Both the position numbers and the translations under genes were made by a program. The notes below the pieces were generated by a model, which searched no databases, was not told where the DNA came from, and was given only the letters and a program-made list of their open reading frames with translations. Positions 23,701 through 34,860 of a DNA stretch of 64,000 nt are shown here, in pieces; position 1 is the stretch's first letter, and the number at the start of each line of letters is the position of its first letter. Source of the stretch: Apophysomyces variabilis (taxonomy: Eukaryota; Mucoromycota; Mucoromycetes; Mucorales; Mucoraceae); assembly GCA_002749535.1 (NCBI GenBank), contig MZZL01000405.1, positions 1,171,834 through 1,235,833 of the forward strand, written 5' to 3'.

Positions 23701-26500
23701 GGGATGGACATAAGCGAAGCTAACAGATTATTATCCAGCAAGTATTTACTGGCTTTCTTTGGGTTGAACTCCGGAAATGGTTCGTGGTGTTTTGAGAAAA
23801 GGGCACTCGTCCCGGTGAGAGCAATGTTCAGGGCAGCATTTTGGTCCCGGCCACGTGAGCCGTACCCTTTCTTCACACTAATGCATTCGGAATTTGTACA
23901 AATGACTGTGCCAAAGTTTTTCTTGATATAGCCATCTTTTTTCTTGTTCGGGTGGGAGAGAACTTGGTAGTAGAAAGGACACAGTTGAGAAGAACGAAAT
24001 TCGTTTGTCATCCCCTCCGAGATTTGTTGTAAATGTTGCTCTCTCAATTTCTTCCCACCACGACGGTAATGCCCTCGGATAGGGGAGCACACTCCTGTTC
24101 CAGCCGAGCCAGTCATCATAAGTAAGACATTGGTTTTCTTTCCCGAACCATTCAGGAAATTGCGTTCATTCGAAGCAACGGTAGCGTATGCCTTCTGTGT
24201 GTATATATCTTGAATGCGTTTTGACTTCTTTATGATTTCTTCTCCGAATAAAATTTCCTCAAAGTATCTCTGTTTTCTATCGCAACCTATAATCAGATCT
24301 AAGTTATTTGTTTAGTTCAGTAGAACAGTATAATACTACCTTGCGATAATTGTGCAAACTGTCGATGTCAACTGCATTTCCGACATTGTTCTTTAACAAT
24401 TTCTTTTCCATAGCTTTTACCTTCTTTCCCTCTTCGGTCGCCTACGATGCAGAAAGAATTGTCATTGCAGCGTAGCTCCATATGAAACACGGCTCTTACC
24501 CTTTTCCTATACTCCCTTTGTCTTCTGACGCGTCTTGTAAAGGAAAGGTCATCAATTTGTTTCGCAGTGATTTTGAAGGTCTTTGGTATCTTTTGGAAAT
24601 CTGACGCCAAGTCATCGTCGGTGTCTTTATCCTGAGTCTCAAGTGCACTGAATTGGTTATGAAGCTTCAGATGGTAGGCAAAACGTTCAGTTGGCAAAGA
24701 AACCGATTCCGACATTGTGACAACACCGTAATCGGTGCCGGAAAACGTGATTCCTGTTCTTGGATCTTCGGTCATTCCTCTGATATCCATTTTTAAAACG
24801 TCATCTTCACATTTGAAACTATTCGCTGTAATTTTCGTCAGATCTTTGTCCTTCGTTTTCCGTTTTCTTTTGCGTCCTTTGATTAATTTTTGATCGCTCT
24901 TTTCGATCTCTTCGTCAACGATGGCCTGTAAAAGGGAGACGCTTACTTAGCAAGGTTTGTGCCAGTAGGCATTTTACCTGGACTGCGAGATACTTGTCGT
25001 GTCGGAAATTCTGCAATTTTTTCCGTTCGAGAAGCAGTTTTTTGTTTTCTTGTTTCCTTTCGTTTTTCAAACCATTCCTGAAAGCAATAGTATCAATAAG
25101 ATCTTCCGCATTCGATGTGTTGGGTCGACCGTCTTTGATAGCGTTGATTTCTTCCGTCAATAAACATATAGTTTCCGTCCTATCTCTAAGGCTATTTTCC
25201 AATTGCTTGACTTTTCCTGTGGTTTTAACGATATCCTTGCCGATGGCTGTAACGGTATCGCTTTCTTGAGCCTTTCGCAAAATCGTTGCTGAAGGCCGTG
25301 CATGCTTCTTTTTGCGTTTCTCGTATCGGGATCTTGCAACTTTTCTGCTTTTCAACACAGTCCCTTGTATGCTCGTAGAACCATATGATGAAATTTTTAG
25401 GACATTGTCAAATTTCAGACCATGTTTGTGGCATATGCGATCTATTCGCTCGAGGTCAAAAAAGGCACCGAGAATGTATTTAGGATTATGGGTGGCATCG
25501 GGGCAGCTTGTCATTGTTTTGCCATTTGGGCCAACGACGTCAAACCCGTCCATGTCGTCTCTGGTACAGCATAATATTTCGAAGGTTGTGGTAGGATTTA
25601 AAACAAGGGAATATATGGCCGACGGTCGAACAGCGGGGTAAATAGAACGCGTAAATTTTTTGTTATCAGTTATCGTAAAGACTGCATTTGCGAGCAGCAC
25701 CAAAGGGGCATTCAGCAACGGGTGTCGATCAACAGCAAGCTAGCCAGTAGGACAAAGAAAAAAAGGCTTGATGAAGCTATACACGTCTATGACTGCTTCG
25801 GCTTCTTTCAGGTACAACTCGGCAGTGCTAAATTCCTTTTGTAGCTTCCTCACTGTGATGTTGTCTACCGAGACGTCTTCCAATGCTAATAGCCGCTTCC
25901 TTAGAGTTGTTAACCTTTGAAGTCTGGAGCGGCTCGTTTCTTGGGTTATTTTCCTCTTTTTTGAATTCGGTTCTGAAGATGTCGATGCTAGAATAGGGCG
26001 CTTTTCACGTGCTTGATGGCTGCCGGATGTTGGCACTTCCTCTTCCTCCTCTGCTTCCTTTCCGTCATTTTTCGTACCATTCTGATATTCTTCGTCTTCT
26101 TCGTCTTCTTCTCCGTTCCTTTCCCATTCTGCATCTTCATCGTTCAACTGGACCTTGTCCATTTCGTCATCTTCTGTTTCCCTAGATGGGTTACTTGCTA
26201 GTTCTTTCTGATTGCTCCTTTGTGCAAGTAAATTTGATCTGGTTGATTTTAGGGTAGCGATAATGGCGGACAGCTTCTGTACACGTGGATCGTCCGCGGA
26301 TACCCGGTTTTCGAGCTTTCTTAGGCGGCGAGTTTGATACTTTATGCGCCAGTCGAGAGTTGCAACTGACGATTTATTCTCGCACCTAGATTATTATATC
26401 CTAGTTAGATCTACATGACACGTAAGGAAAAAGTATACATACTTTTCATGTTTGTCTTTTCTTTCCTGCTTCCGCTTCCGCAAGTTGTAGTTTGGTCTTT
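23670..26500 (-). CDS. Fanzor (eukaryotic TnpB-like nuclease) 1, 5' end unresolved
   Basis: Predicted RNA-guided DNA endonuclease of the Fanzor family. Exons read right to left: about 26500-26443, 26385 to about 25784, about 25739-24975, then four more exons to TAG at 23670; joins are in frame, using an ACAG acceptor near 24274. The N-terminus is basic, then acidic (EEDEEDEEYQN). RuvC-like residues: Asp in SGTDYGVVTMS (about 24732), Glu in MTNEFRSSQLC (about 24001), Asp in GRDQNAALNI (about 23845). Between the last two is a zinc-finger region with only one clean pair (CTNSEC); the first pair is degenerate (CPFY). A Fanzor-type helix SLHNYRK and a Lys/Arg-rich bridge are present. No ATG is found in frame in the first exon, so a 5' exon is missing from this model. 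Transcription starts near the right terminal repeat. Confidence 0.8.
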
Positions 26501-27560
26501 CCCTTTCGGGAGCCAGAGCGAATCGTAATAGCAACAGTATGAGTCATTGGGTAATATAGGGAACCGTGGCGCCATTCCACATATTTCGACAGGCTGTGGC
26601 ATATTGCCGCAGTTTTGCTATTGAAATTTTTGGGAGCATAAAGAGGAGGCAGACTGTAAAAGAAACGGGCGATGGGAAGGAAAAAGAAAAAGAGCCTTCT
26701 GTGTATAAAAAAGTAAGAAACGCTAAGGAACAAGCGAAACTCTGATTAATTCTTTTATGTGATAAATAATTGTTCTACTTGGATATCTATGATAGGGCGC
26801 GGATAATGCGCCGGTTGGGACGGTTACTAACATATTTTGTAAAATCTGAACGATTGGCGATGATAAGTGGTTCTTCTCACTTTGCTATTCTGTGTCCACC
26901 GGTGCCTCAGTAGCACATAGATAGAATAGAATGTTAATGTGTTAACCAAATCTAAATGATAATTACAGCCAATACATTCACTGAAGAGTCTGGAGTGATC
27001 AGCAAGATCTACCGCTATTAAAACAAAATGTTGGAGATATATCTTAAAGTAGGTTCGGAAGTTCAAGGAAGTGGAGAAATCCTTCAACCAAGCATACAAA
27101 TTTCATACACGAGTTGGTAGACGTGACTGGTTTTGCTTTATCACCCAACCACCTTTCTGTTCTTATAGTGCCACTTACTTGAATGCACCATAACTTAATG
27201 AGAGCATACCAGTTTATTCTCATGTTTATCTTAGAACTTGGCAAGATTTGGACTACTTACATTGGGGATTCTTCTTTCTAGTTGGCGCAAAGGCGAAGGT
27301 TGCCGAAGAGAAGACGAAAGATGTGGTTCACACCCAACCATGCTTCTTCCATCGTTTCTTCTGACATCTCCCCTCCCCCAAAAAAAGTCGACTGTAGTGC
27401 GTCTTTCAAGATATGAGTTGAGATGGATGAAGGGGTTTTTTATTTTATATTATTTTTTCTACGAATAAAGCGCGGTTTTGGGGGATTATACCATATCTGG
27501 AGTCGGAGCGGAGGCAACCGGATTTAGCGTAGGAACGAACGTTAAGGTATCATATTCGCT
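26501..27560. other. 5' flank of Fanzor 1 inside its element
   Basis: About 1 kb between the first placed exon of Fanzor 1 and the right terminal repeat. It may hold the missing 5' exon and promoter. Short ORFs (26827-27099, 27044-27244, 27238-27468) show no domains. Confidence 0.4.
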
Positions 27561-27620
27561 GGCGCAAAAGTACTTTTTGGCTGACGCAAATTACCTTGCA
27601 AGAACCTGTAAAATCAAAGG
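27561..27620 (-). repeat. Terminal inverted repeat, right end of Fanzor element 1
   Basis: In reverse complement it begins CCTTTG and has two boxes, AATTTGCGT and TTTTGCGCC, spaced as in the repeat at 34861-34920. It is more diverged than the other three copies. With 23412-23477 it brackets Fanzor 1 as an element of about 4.2 kb. Confidence 0.5.
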
Positions 27621-27922
27621 GTGAGGTGAATAAATGATTAGAATGAATTCTTACATGACAGCTAATCCGGCGACAATTGTTTGCTTTTAATATGACATCG
27701 ATGAAGCCAAATGTAATAACTTCATTGTGGCCGATAATGTCAATGCTGTGCCACAGTCATAGCTTGAAACGGCCGGGTCAAGTGATCGACCCATGGCCCG
27801 CTGGGCTGGGCCAACATCTTATCTGGAGCCCGGCACAGTAGGCCTAACACACTAAGGCCCGCCCGAGCCCTAGTTGTAAGCTAGTCTGTTTTGAAGGTAG
27901 GCTCTCTTGGAGAAGCTGCTTG

Positions 27923-28981
27923 CTATCCAACCTTCGGAGAAAAATTATTGGGCAACGGCGTACTTGGCTGGAGCTTGGTTGTGATGTAGGGCCCGCTCGA
28001 TACGGTCACAGTTATGCATGAAAGCGAAATCGCCTCGTTTGGTTTCATAAGGGGGGGGGATTTGGGATCGCAAAGGGTTTTTGGACCGCATGGATTAAAG
28101 TTGTCTTTTATGGTTATTCTGAAGCGTTGTAGTTGTTCTCGGAGCTCGTGTTGATGGTCGTTGTGGATTAGCAAGGCTAGAATGTTACGATCTGGGTAGT
28201 GGATGTCAAGTATTCGGTTGTTGTTAATGTACAGTTTCTGTAAAGAAGAGCGGATTTGTCCGATGGTTATTCTGGCTTTGGTTGACAGGTAAATGTATTT
28301 GAATCCTTGGGTAGTGGAGGGTAGTTGCAAAAGTCGTGAAGCTGCTTCCTGTCGTTGCTGGCGCCGTTGTTGTCGTTGGGTGAGCAATTGATCTTTAAGT
28401 TGCCGAAGTCTTTTGGATTGATGCCAGGAAGAGGGTTCTGAGGGGTTTCCGGGGCTCTATCTCCGAGGAAAGGTCATGTTGTTCAATGACATTGGTTGCT
28501 GCTGGAATGGAGCGTTGTTGAGCAAGTTGGTCCTGCAGATGGCTGTCTCTTCATGTAGACGTGCAATTTCAGCTTTGGCGGAGGCGAGTTTTCTTGTAAG
28601 GTTCTCGACCATAGTGAGCAGTCGTTGCAGATACGGTTGATTGGCATTGGTGGGCATCGTTTTGTGTTGGAAATATCAAGAAATTTCGGCATCAGTTGGT
28701 GTATGAAGTTGTCTTCCAGTAGACCAGACGGATTGTATTATATGCATCGAGGTCTTGGCTCCGAAGCTACTACCGCAACCACTACAGCGGAAAACAGGTT
28801 GGGAAGGCCTAGTTTTAGTGGAGCCATTGTGACGAAAAGTACCCATTTCCTCGCAAGTGGGACATTTTAATGACTTTCGGTGAGTCTCAAAATTCGAGAT
28901 AAGGAAATTAATTTCTTTATGGGACATATTGTTAAGAGCGTTAGATACATGATCTGTTTGGTTTATAGCGCCTGAAGGCAT
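27923..28981 (-). pseudogene. LINE ORF1-like (gag-type) pseudogene
   Basis: One minus-strand frame is open from MPSGAINQTD (28981) to a stop at 27923 except for two in-frame nonsense codons: TGA at 28676-28678 and TAG at 28457-28459. The translated protein has a zinc-ribbon-like segment (CPTCEEMGTFRHNG and FRCSGCGSSFG), a coiled coil with leucine heptads (MVENLTRKLASAKAEIARLH), a Gln/Arg-rich stretch and a C-terminal ordered domain (IRSSLQKLYINNNRILDIHY). This order fits nucleic-acid-binding ORF1 proteins of fungal LINE elements; that assignment is inferred from architecture. No reverse transcriptase is attached. GC-rich unusual DNA at 27770-27880 lies just beyond its end. Confidence 0.5.
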
Positions 28982-29189
28982 TTTATATAGGCGTATATGT
29001 TGTTTTACTTTTCTGATATATTCGCGAAAGAAAAGAGTGACAGGGATTTTTCCGAGCTGCGACTTTTACGTTTTAAAAACTGTACAAACAGTCACGTACG
29101 AGTTTTTGTGGTCCTGTCTTGCGTGTCCGAAGCCTGAAAACTCCAAGGACAGCCCGTCTTCAAAACTCCTTTTCCGCTTACCGTCTCTC

Positions 29190-30604
29190 ATGAACTCCAC
29201 CCATGGCTCCGACATCAGTGGCAATCACCCTCGTAATCCCTTTATAATACCATCGATACACAGCGATGTCAAAGCAATATACCCACCCTATTTTGACGTA
29301 TGTACATCGCGAACAGCCCCCCCTTCATCGTCGAAACTATTCAACTCATCATTTAACAAAACGGACAGGCCATTCTTGCCGGAGGCATAGGAGGTGCTAC
29401 AGCCGATTTTCTCATGCACAGGTAAAAGATTGTGCAGCATTACCTTTGGTTTCTTTTACAGATACCTTATTCAACTTGCTATATCTATTTAACTTAGCGT
29501 GGACACTGTAAAGACTCGGTTACAAGGTCAACCTCATCATCGACCATTCAAATACCATAACATGGTTCAAGCATACCGTCTTATTTTAAAGGATGAAGGT
29601 GTTCTTAGAGGACTTTATGCGGGTGTGACACCAGCCATGCTAGGCTCAGGTAAAAGAAAGGAATGGACATAGAAAATCAAGAGATAGGGCTAAGCGTTTG
29701 AATAGTACCGGGTACTGCCTTGTATTTCGCGATATACGAGTTCACAAAGCGTAATTTGACAGCCAATGGTGTTCCTGGGGTTATTGCTCATTTAACGGCC
29801 GGTTCTGTGGGAGATTTGGCTGCCTCCATCGTATATGTACCCTCCGAGGTGTTAAAGACACGAATGCAACTCCAGGGACGGTATAACAACCCACACTTTA
29901 TTAGTGGGTATAATTATCGAAATACATGGCATGCTGCGTCTGTGGTACGAAATGTTGTTATTGTATTGTCTTTATTGAGTGCTAAAACCAATCAATTCTG
30001 CAGATTGTAAAATATGATGGCTGGGGTGCTCTGTTCCATGGATTTAGAGCTACCATCCTCCGTGATGTGCCTTACTCAGCTGTCCAGTTTGCTCTATATG
30101 GTAAATATTGCTCTAGGAATAAAGATGGACGTACTAACACAACGAATGATAGAGAGATTCAAGGCCATTGCACATTCGAATTATATAACACCGGATGGTC
30201 AGATACCCATGGGTATCGATATGGTGACAGGATCCTTAGCAGGTGGTATTGCTGGCGCAGTGACGACGCCTTTGGATGTGATGAAGACGCTGCTTCAAAC
30301 ACAACAGACCAGCAAAAAAGGGAACAAACCGACGACAGCACCCGAGATAAACCCACCCGCAGCGGGTACTGCTGCACCTCAACCAAAGCATTATAGCGGT
30401 ATTGTGGAAGGACTTGTATGGAATTATAAGAATCAGGGTATTGGTGGATTGTTCCGTGGTATTGGACCCAGAGTCTTCTGGACAAGTCTTCAAAGTGCGA
30501 TTATGTTTGTCATTTATGAACAGATCCTGCATCTCGAAGAGACACTACGGGAACGTGGAGAATGGCCTCCTAATCAAGCAGTACGACATATCTTTACCAC
30601 TTAA
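29190..30604 (+). CDS. Mitochondrial carrier, Mme1-like (Mg2+ exporter family)
   Basis: Inner-membrane solute carrier of the SLC25 type. Exons begin at 29190 (MNSTHGSD) with introns at 29298, about 29420, about 29650, about 29950 and about 30103; all joins are in frame. Three carrier repeats are seen: [20 protein letters not shown], the middle [20 protein letters not shown] with [10 protein letters not shown], and [20 protein letters not shown], each carrying a PxD/ExxK-type signature (first repeat SVDTVK). The pattern [14 protein letters not shown], and [12 protein letters not shown] near the end, matches yeast Mme1 (YMR166C), reported as a mitochondrial magnesium exporter, better than other carriers I know. 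It lies between the two Fanzor elements and appears intact. Confidence 0.85.
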
Positions 30605-31100
30605 TTTTTGCCGAAGAAGAAGAGTACATGTTTTTTTTGGAGAACTTGTACATGTAAAAAGAAAAACAACGTCAAGCTACGGTGGCTTGAATGAGAGAAG
30701 GTTAACGTTTTTTTGCTCCTCAGTCCTCCCGCGGTTTCTATTACTTTTTCTTGTTGGTTTGACCACCTTCCTCATTGTATATTCTCAGACTATTTATGTA
30801 GTGAAATTCTTGTGTTACCCCTCTTTTTTTCTTTTTGTTTTCCCTTGTAGACCGCCTTAAAATAATAGACAATAGAATGAATACAACTTTGTGTCGATAC
30901 TTGTTTCTTGATTTGATACTTTGGTTGTGGTGGCTAGAATGGTTTTCGTCTGCATCTCCTAAAGAAGAGTAGACGTACTTCCGAAGCTGGCGAAGCGAGG
31001 CTGGCAAAAATATATGTTTCGGAATAGCGATTCTATTGCTACCTTCTCTGTCATAGACGTAGCATAAATCCGGGATTTGTTACAGTTCGAAACCAAACGT
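30605..31100. other. Intergenic region between the carrier gene and Fanzor element 2
   Basis: Carrier 3' UTR and AT-rich DNA up to the terminal repeat at 31101. No gene seen. Confidence 0.4.
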
Positions 31101-31165
31101 CTACAGTTTATTGAATTATATTTTGCGCCACTTTGAAACAAATTTTGCCTCGATGAAAGAACCAA
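31101..31165 (+). repeat. Terminal inverted repeat, left end of Fanzor element 2
   Basis: Begins CTACAGTTTATTGAAT, has TTTTGCGCC and TTTTGCC boxes and ends ATGAAAGAACCAA. It is the closest match to 23412-23477 and pairs in inverted orientation with 34861-34920. Confidence 0.7.
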
Positions 31166-31169
31166 GATA

Positions 31170-31326
31170 GTGGATCCAGAGATTGTGTTATCATCTTTCC
31201 TTATTTATTCGAGAGAAAAAATAAAAATCCTATGGTGCTAAAGGAATAACTCTATCATCTGGAAACGAGAGAGCGAGCGAAGAAAGAAAGAAAGGGGAGG
31301 GGGGGAGGGACAATCTCTGGATCCAC
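31170..31326. repeat. Perfect 17-base inverted repeat bracketing a 123-base insert
   Basis: GTGGATCCAGAGATTGT at 31170-31186 is found as its exact reverse complement at 31310-31326. The insert is purine-rich on its right side. The pair sits just inside the left end of Fanzor element 2; no target duplication is evident. Confidence 0.8.
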
Positions 31327-31968
31327 AATTCTCGGATAATGGTGTTAAGTGGTCGGCCTACGGCCTCCACTAAAAGAACACATGGGTAACTATTCGTCAG
31401 TGTAATTACGGTATGCACCGCGTTTATTCTTGCGAATTCGAACTATAATTGCCCGTCGAAAATTTTGTTGCGAGTCGCTTGCAAGCACGCTTATAGAAGC
31501 ATTGCTATTGCACATTCAACAAATTGTAACGGACTATAGCAAAAGTGATGGATGAAATAGTATTTGAGGATGATCCATAACTTTCGATCCAAGGCGCAGT
31601 ATCATACAGACAACTATCATGAACATGTCGATGGGCAAATCGTTCCTTATCAGAATTTAGCCTTGGGTAAGGTCAATGATACTCTGCTAATTTTATGTGA
31701 AACCTGTCTTTGGGCGACTGTTAGTTTACACTGTCCTGTAAGATAAATGTTGTCATTATAAGAAAAAAAAAAGAAATAGTTTAATGTGAGTAACCTGAGC
31801 GTTATCATCTTTTCTTCCTTGTTATTTCTTCTTTTACAGTTGAATTCATCATGGATGATTTTGCGTATTATATGCGTTCGCTTATCTGGTCTTTTTTCAT
31901 GTTGTCTCTGACCGCCTTGACAGGCAAAGACTACATCCAGAAGAAAAAGGAAAAAAAAAGCCGCTGAT

Positions 31969-34682
31969 ATGGAATTACAGAAGCAGCTACAAGAGGAGGA
32001 AAGGTTAAAAAGAGGTACGTACACATCCTCATAAAAGAAAGTTAACTGACAGCAACCAATCTCAGCAAATCAGTCTCAGTGTAACTCTTGTGGACTCTGG
32101 GGGCATCAAAGCATGAGGTCGAAACTGTGTCCAACGAGAGAAGTCAAAGGTTTGCAATGCACATTGCTATATAGTGTATCACGCTTAAAGTATGCCCAAT
32201 AGCTGGTAGTAAGCGGACGCGCCAGCCAGAAGTTCAGAGTGTGGCGCTCAAAAAAGCAAAGAAAACGGGTCGAGCGAGTAAGCAAGCAAGTTCCAGTAAT
32301 ACGGCCTTTATAGCAAATCCATGCCCTGCATGTGGTTCCACTGAACACAGAAGTACCCGAGCGAAGAGTTGCCTGCGACACACTAAGTCGACCGAGGAGA
32401 TATTAGAAGATCAACTCTGGAAAGGTTTCGAAACATTCACTCGAAAAGCTCCTCTACATTCCGTTGTCGTTGAAGCACATCGAGATCAGCTTCAAAGAAA
32501 AGTTCAAGAGCTTTCACAATATACGAGAGAGGTGATTGCAAGAACTCAACTGTTTGTCAACCAGTATATACTTGATCATCAAGTAATCCCACCCATCTGT
32601 TTCACTCAAAATTTCTTCTATTCGGTCACGCAACTTGTGCTCAACAAGTCAATGACAACTAAAAACGATAAAATGCCAACAGATCTTAGCAGCTCGTGGA
32701 GAGAATTTCGTGACAAGCACCCTCAGATGCAACAAGCGCCCAACACACAACTAAGATCATCTGATGTATTGTCAGAAGCTTGTGTATTGCTGGCCACATG
32801 CTATTCAAACAATATAGTCGAAAATTTCGAAACTCGTGTGCGTTCATTTGTTGAACATAAGCTGTCAGTAGCGTTTCCGGCATGTATCGTGTTTTGGTAT
32901 ATCTGAACTAAGTTTCATCATATATAGAGTATGAATAAAACTGAGATACGAAATATTGCATGGGAATATGCCTTCGAACGCATCGCTGGTGGATCAACTC
33001 AATGGCCTAATCTGATTGAACCGGATTTGCCTTTACTGGCTATTGTCGATAAGATTTGTGATGATTTAGAGGCACTGACGCCTAAGCCTGCAACGCAGCA
33101 AGCCATACCGGCATCGCCTGGCGCGTACATTCCAACGTTAAAACACATCCTGTCTTCCTATGAAGAAGAGCATGAAATTGTTGCTGCTTCCGAAAAAAGT
33201 TCTAGTGATACAACTCTGCCTCGTCTTTTCTCGATTTCACCAAAACCAAGTTGCAAGTGGCGTTTTGTTTCAATAAACACCAAACTTTTGGCAAGTCTGT
33301 TATCCATTCGAGAACCAACACAGCCGAGCGAATATCCACGAGTATTTTTTGAAGCGCTTGATCTTACTCGTTTCGGATTTAATAAGTATGGGAAATAGCG
33401 GTAGTTACCTTTAATTTCAAACACTCACTCTGTGTTAATATATACGTACAGCTTGGGAGATTTTACCGGGAATGGAAATCATCGTTTCGCATGCAGAATT
33501 CTTTCTGATGGATTTGCAGTAAATCTAGTTTTCGCAAGAAAACAAAAGGAAAGGTTGCTGGCAACGGAAATTGACCTCGAGGGCTTTACCGTTGATGAAG
33601 TCGAGCAGTGGTTCGAACCGTGGGCCGTGGATCCGGGTTTGAATCAAATATACACAGCTGCAGACGGTAGTGGCTCACAGAGGCATCAAGTACGCCGTGT
33701 GTCGACAAAAGAGTATTATGCCATAACTGGCTCTACGCGGAGAGCGAAGCAACTCGAAAAACAGAAGGATGCGGCGGGTATCACTCGTATCGAGACTGGT
33801 TTAGAGAGTTGTAAAACAGCATCAGCAGAGCAACATCATCAGTTGGTGGAGTGCTTCGCCCAGAATTTTCCAGTATTGACAGCTTTTTACGGGCCCGGCA
33901 TGGCTGAGAAGCGTTTCCACAATTACCAAGGAGTACAACGTGCTCGTGAAGAGCTCGTTAATGTGTTAGTCAACGGTGGAAAAAAGTACTGCAAGCAGCG
34001 GCGAAGAAAGACTCGAAAGAATAGACGAAAGAAGAAGAGAAAGACTCTGAAACGGCGAGAACAAGAGAAGCTGAAATGGCGATCAGGGTCAGAGACTAAG
34101 TGCAAAGTACTGAAATAAGTGATATTAACGAAATCTTCTAACCTAGGCCACAAGAGTCTGGAATCAGATCAACGCAAAATAAACCGCACCCAAGCACAAA
34201 GAAATGGCATCCAAAGGCATTTCAAGCAAGCAAAAAAATACCATTAATTGTATTCAGATCTGCAATGTTTGGTGCGAGTGGACATGCGTCAAGAAAGGGC
34301 AAGCGTGCTGCGTTAGTCAACACCTGTTGGAAAATGCTAAAGAGAAGAGAAAGGAGAGGGGAATTGATTGCAACAACAGTCGATGAATTTTACACGTCTC
34401 AAGTTTGTTGTCTTTTGCTTCGTATGTACCCTCATGGTTTATCTATAGGTGTGCAACAGCTGCCTTCAGAGAGGGCTGGAGAAAGTCACCACATCCGATT
34501 CTGTGTCCCACCATGGTGTAGTAGTTTGCAAACACTGCCGTACACTATGGCGACGGGACATTAATTCGGCAAAAAACGTGTTCTACATTGCAAACTCGGT
34601 TTGGCGCGGACAAGGTCGCCCCATAGAATTCTGCCGTCCGGCTAAAAATGATATCGCCACTAAGAATGTGGTTTCCTCGTAA
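31969..34682 (+). CDS. Fanzor (eukaryotic TnpB-like nuclease) 2
   Basis: Predicted RNA-guided DNA endonuclease, apparently intact. The first in-frame Met placed is 31969 (MELQKQLQEEERLKR); an upstream basic exon part (RRKRKKKAAD) may extend it. Introns are read near 32015-32065, 32150-32190, 32872-32930, 33383-33452, 34115-34146 and 34402-34448, all in frame. The N-terminus has two zinc-knuckle-like CX2CX4HX7C motifs (CNSCGLWGHQSMRSKLC and CPACGSTEHRSTRAKSC). The nuclease part shows HRFACRILSDGFAVNLVFAR, RuvC Asp in WAVDPGLNQIYTAADG (33629-33631), Glu in TTVDEFYTSQ (34384-34386), a canonical finger (CNSC and CKHC) and Asp in WRRDINSAKNV (34557-34559). A Lys/Arg-rich block (KTRKNRRKKKRKTLKRRE) precedes the second RuvC segment. 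The gene lies between inverted repeats at 31101 and 34861. Confidence 0.87.
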
Positions 34683-34860
34683 CGAGGATTTAGATTTATA
34701 CGTCTCGAACGGTAAGTTCAATGCTTTAAATTCACATTTTTCTAACGACTGGTCTTTTCACCTTGCCCAACCTTTTCTTGTGCATATCATCTGGTTAAGT
34801 AAGAAATTATTATCCTGGAGAAGCAATGTTCTCACAAGCCCTTTATCTATATCATTTCCA
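34660..34860 (+). ncRNA. Candidate guide-RNA scaffold region at Fanzor 2 3' end
   Basis: The last codons and stop form a perfect hairpin, TCCTCG-TAA-CGAGGA (34674-34688), with the TAA stop as the loop. About 170 bases of AT-rich DNA then lead to the right terminal repeat at 34861, the same spacing as in Fanzor element 1. By analogy with TnpB/Fanzor loci this is where a guide scaffold would end; its real limits are unknown. Confidence 0.4.

Noticed and set aside
24230..24300. Apparent frameshift in Fanzor 1 before the KSKRIQD segment
   Set aside because: Using the acceptor ending ACAG near 24274 instead of the ATAG further upstream restores the frame without any change, so no lesion is needed.
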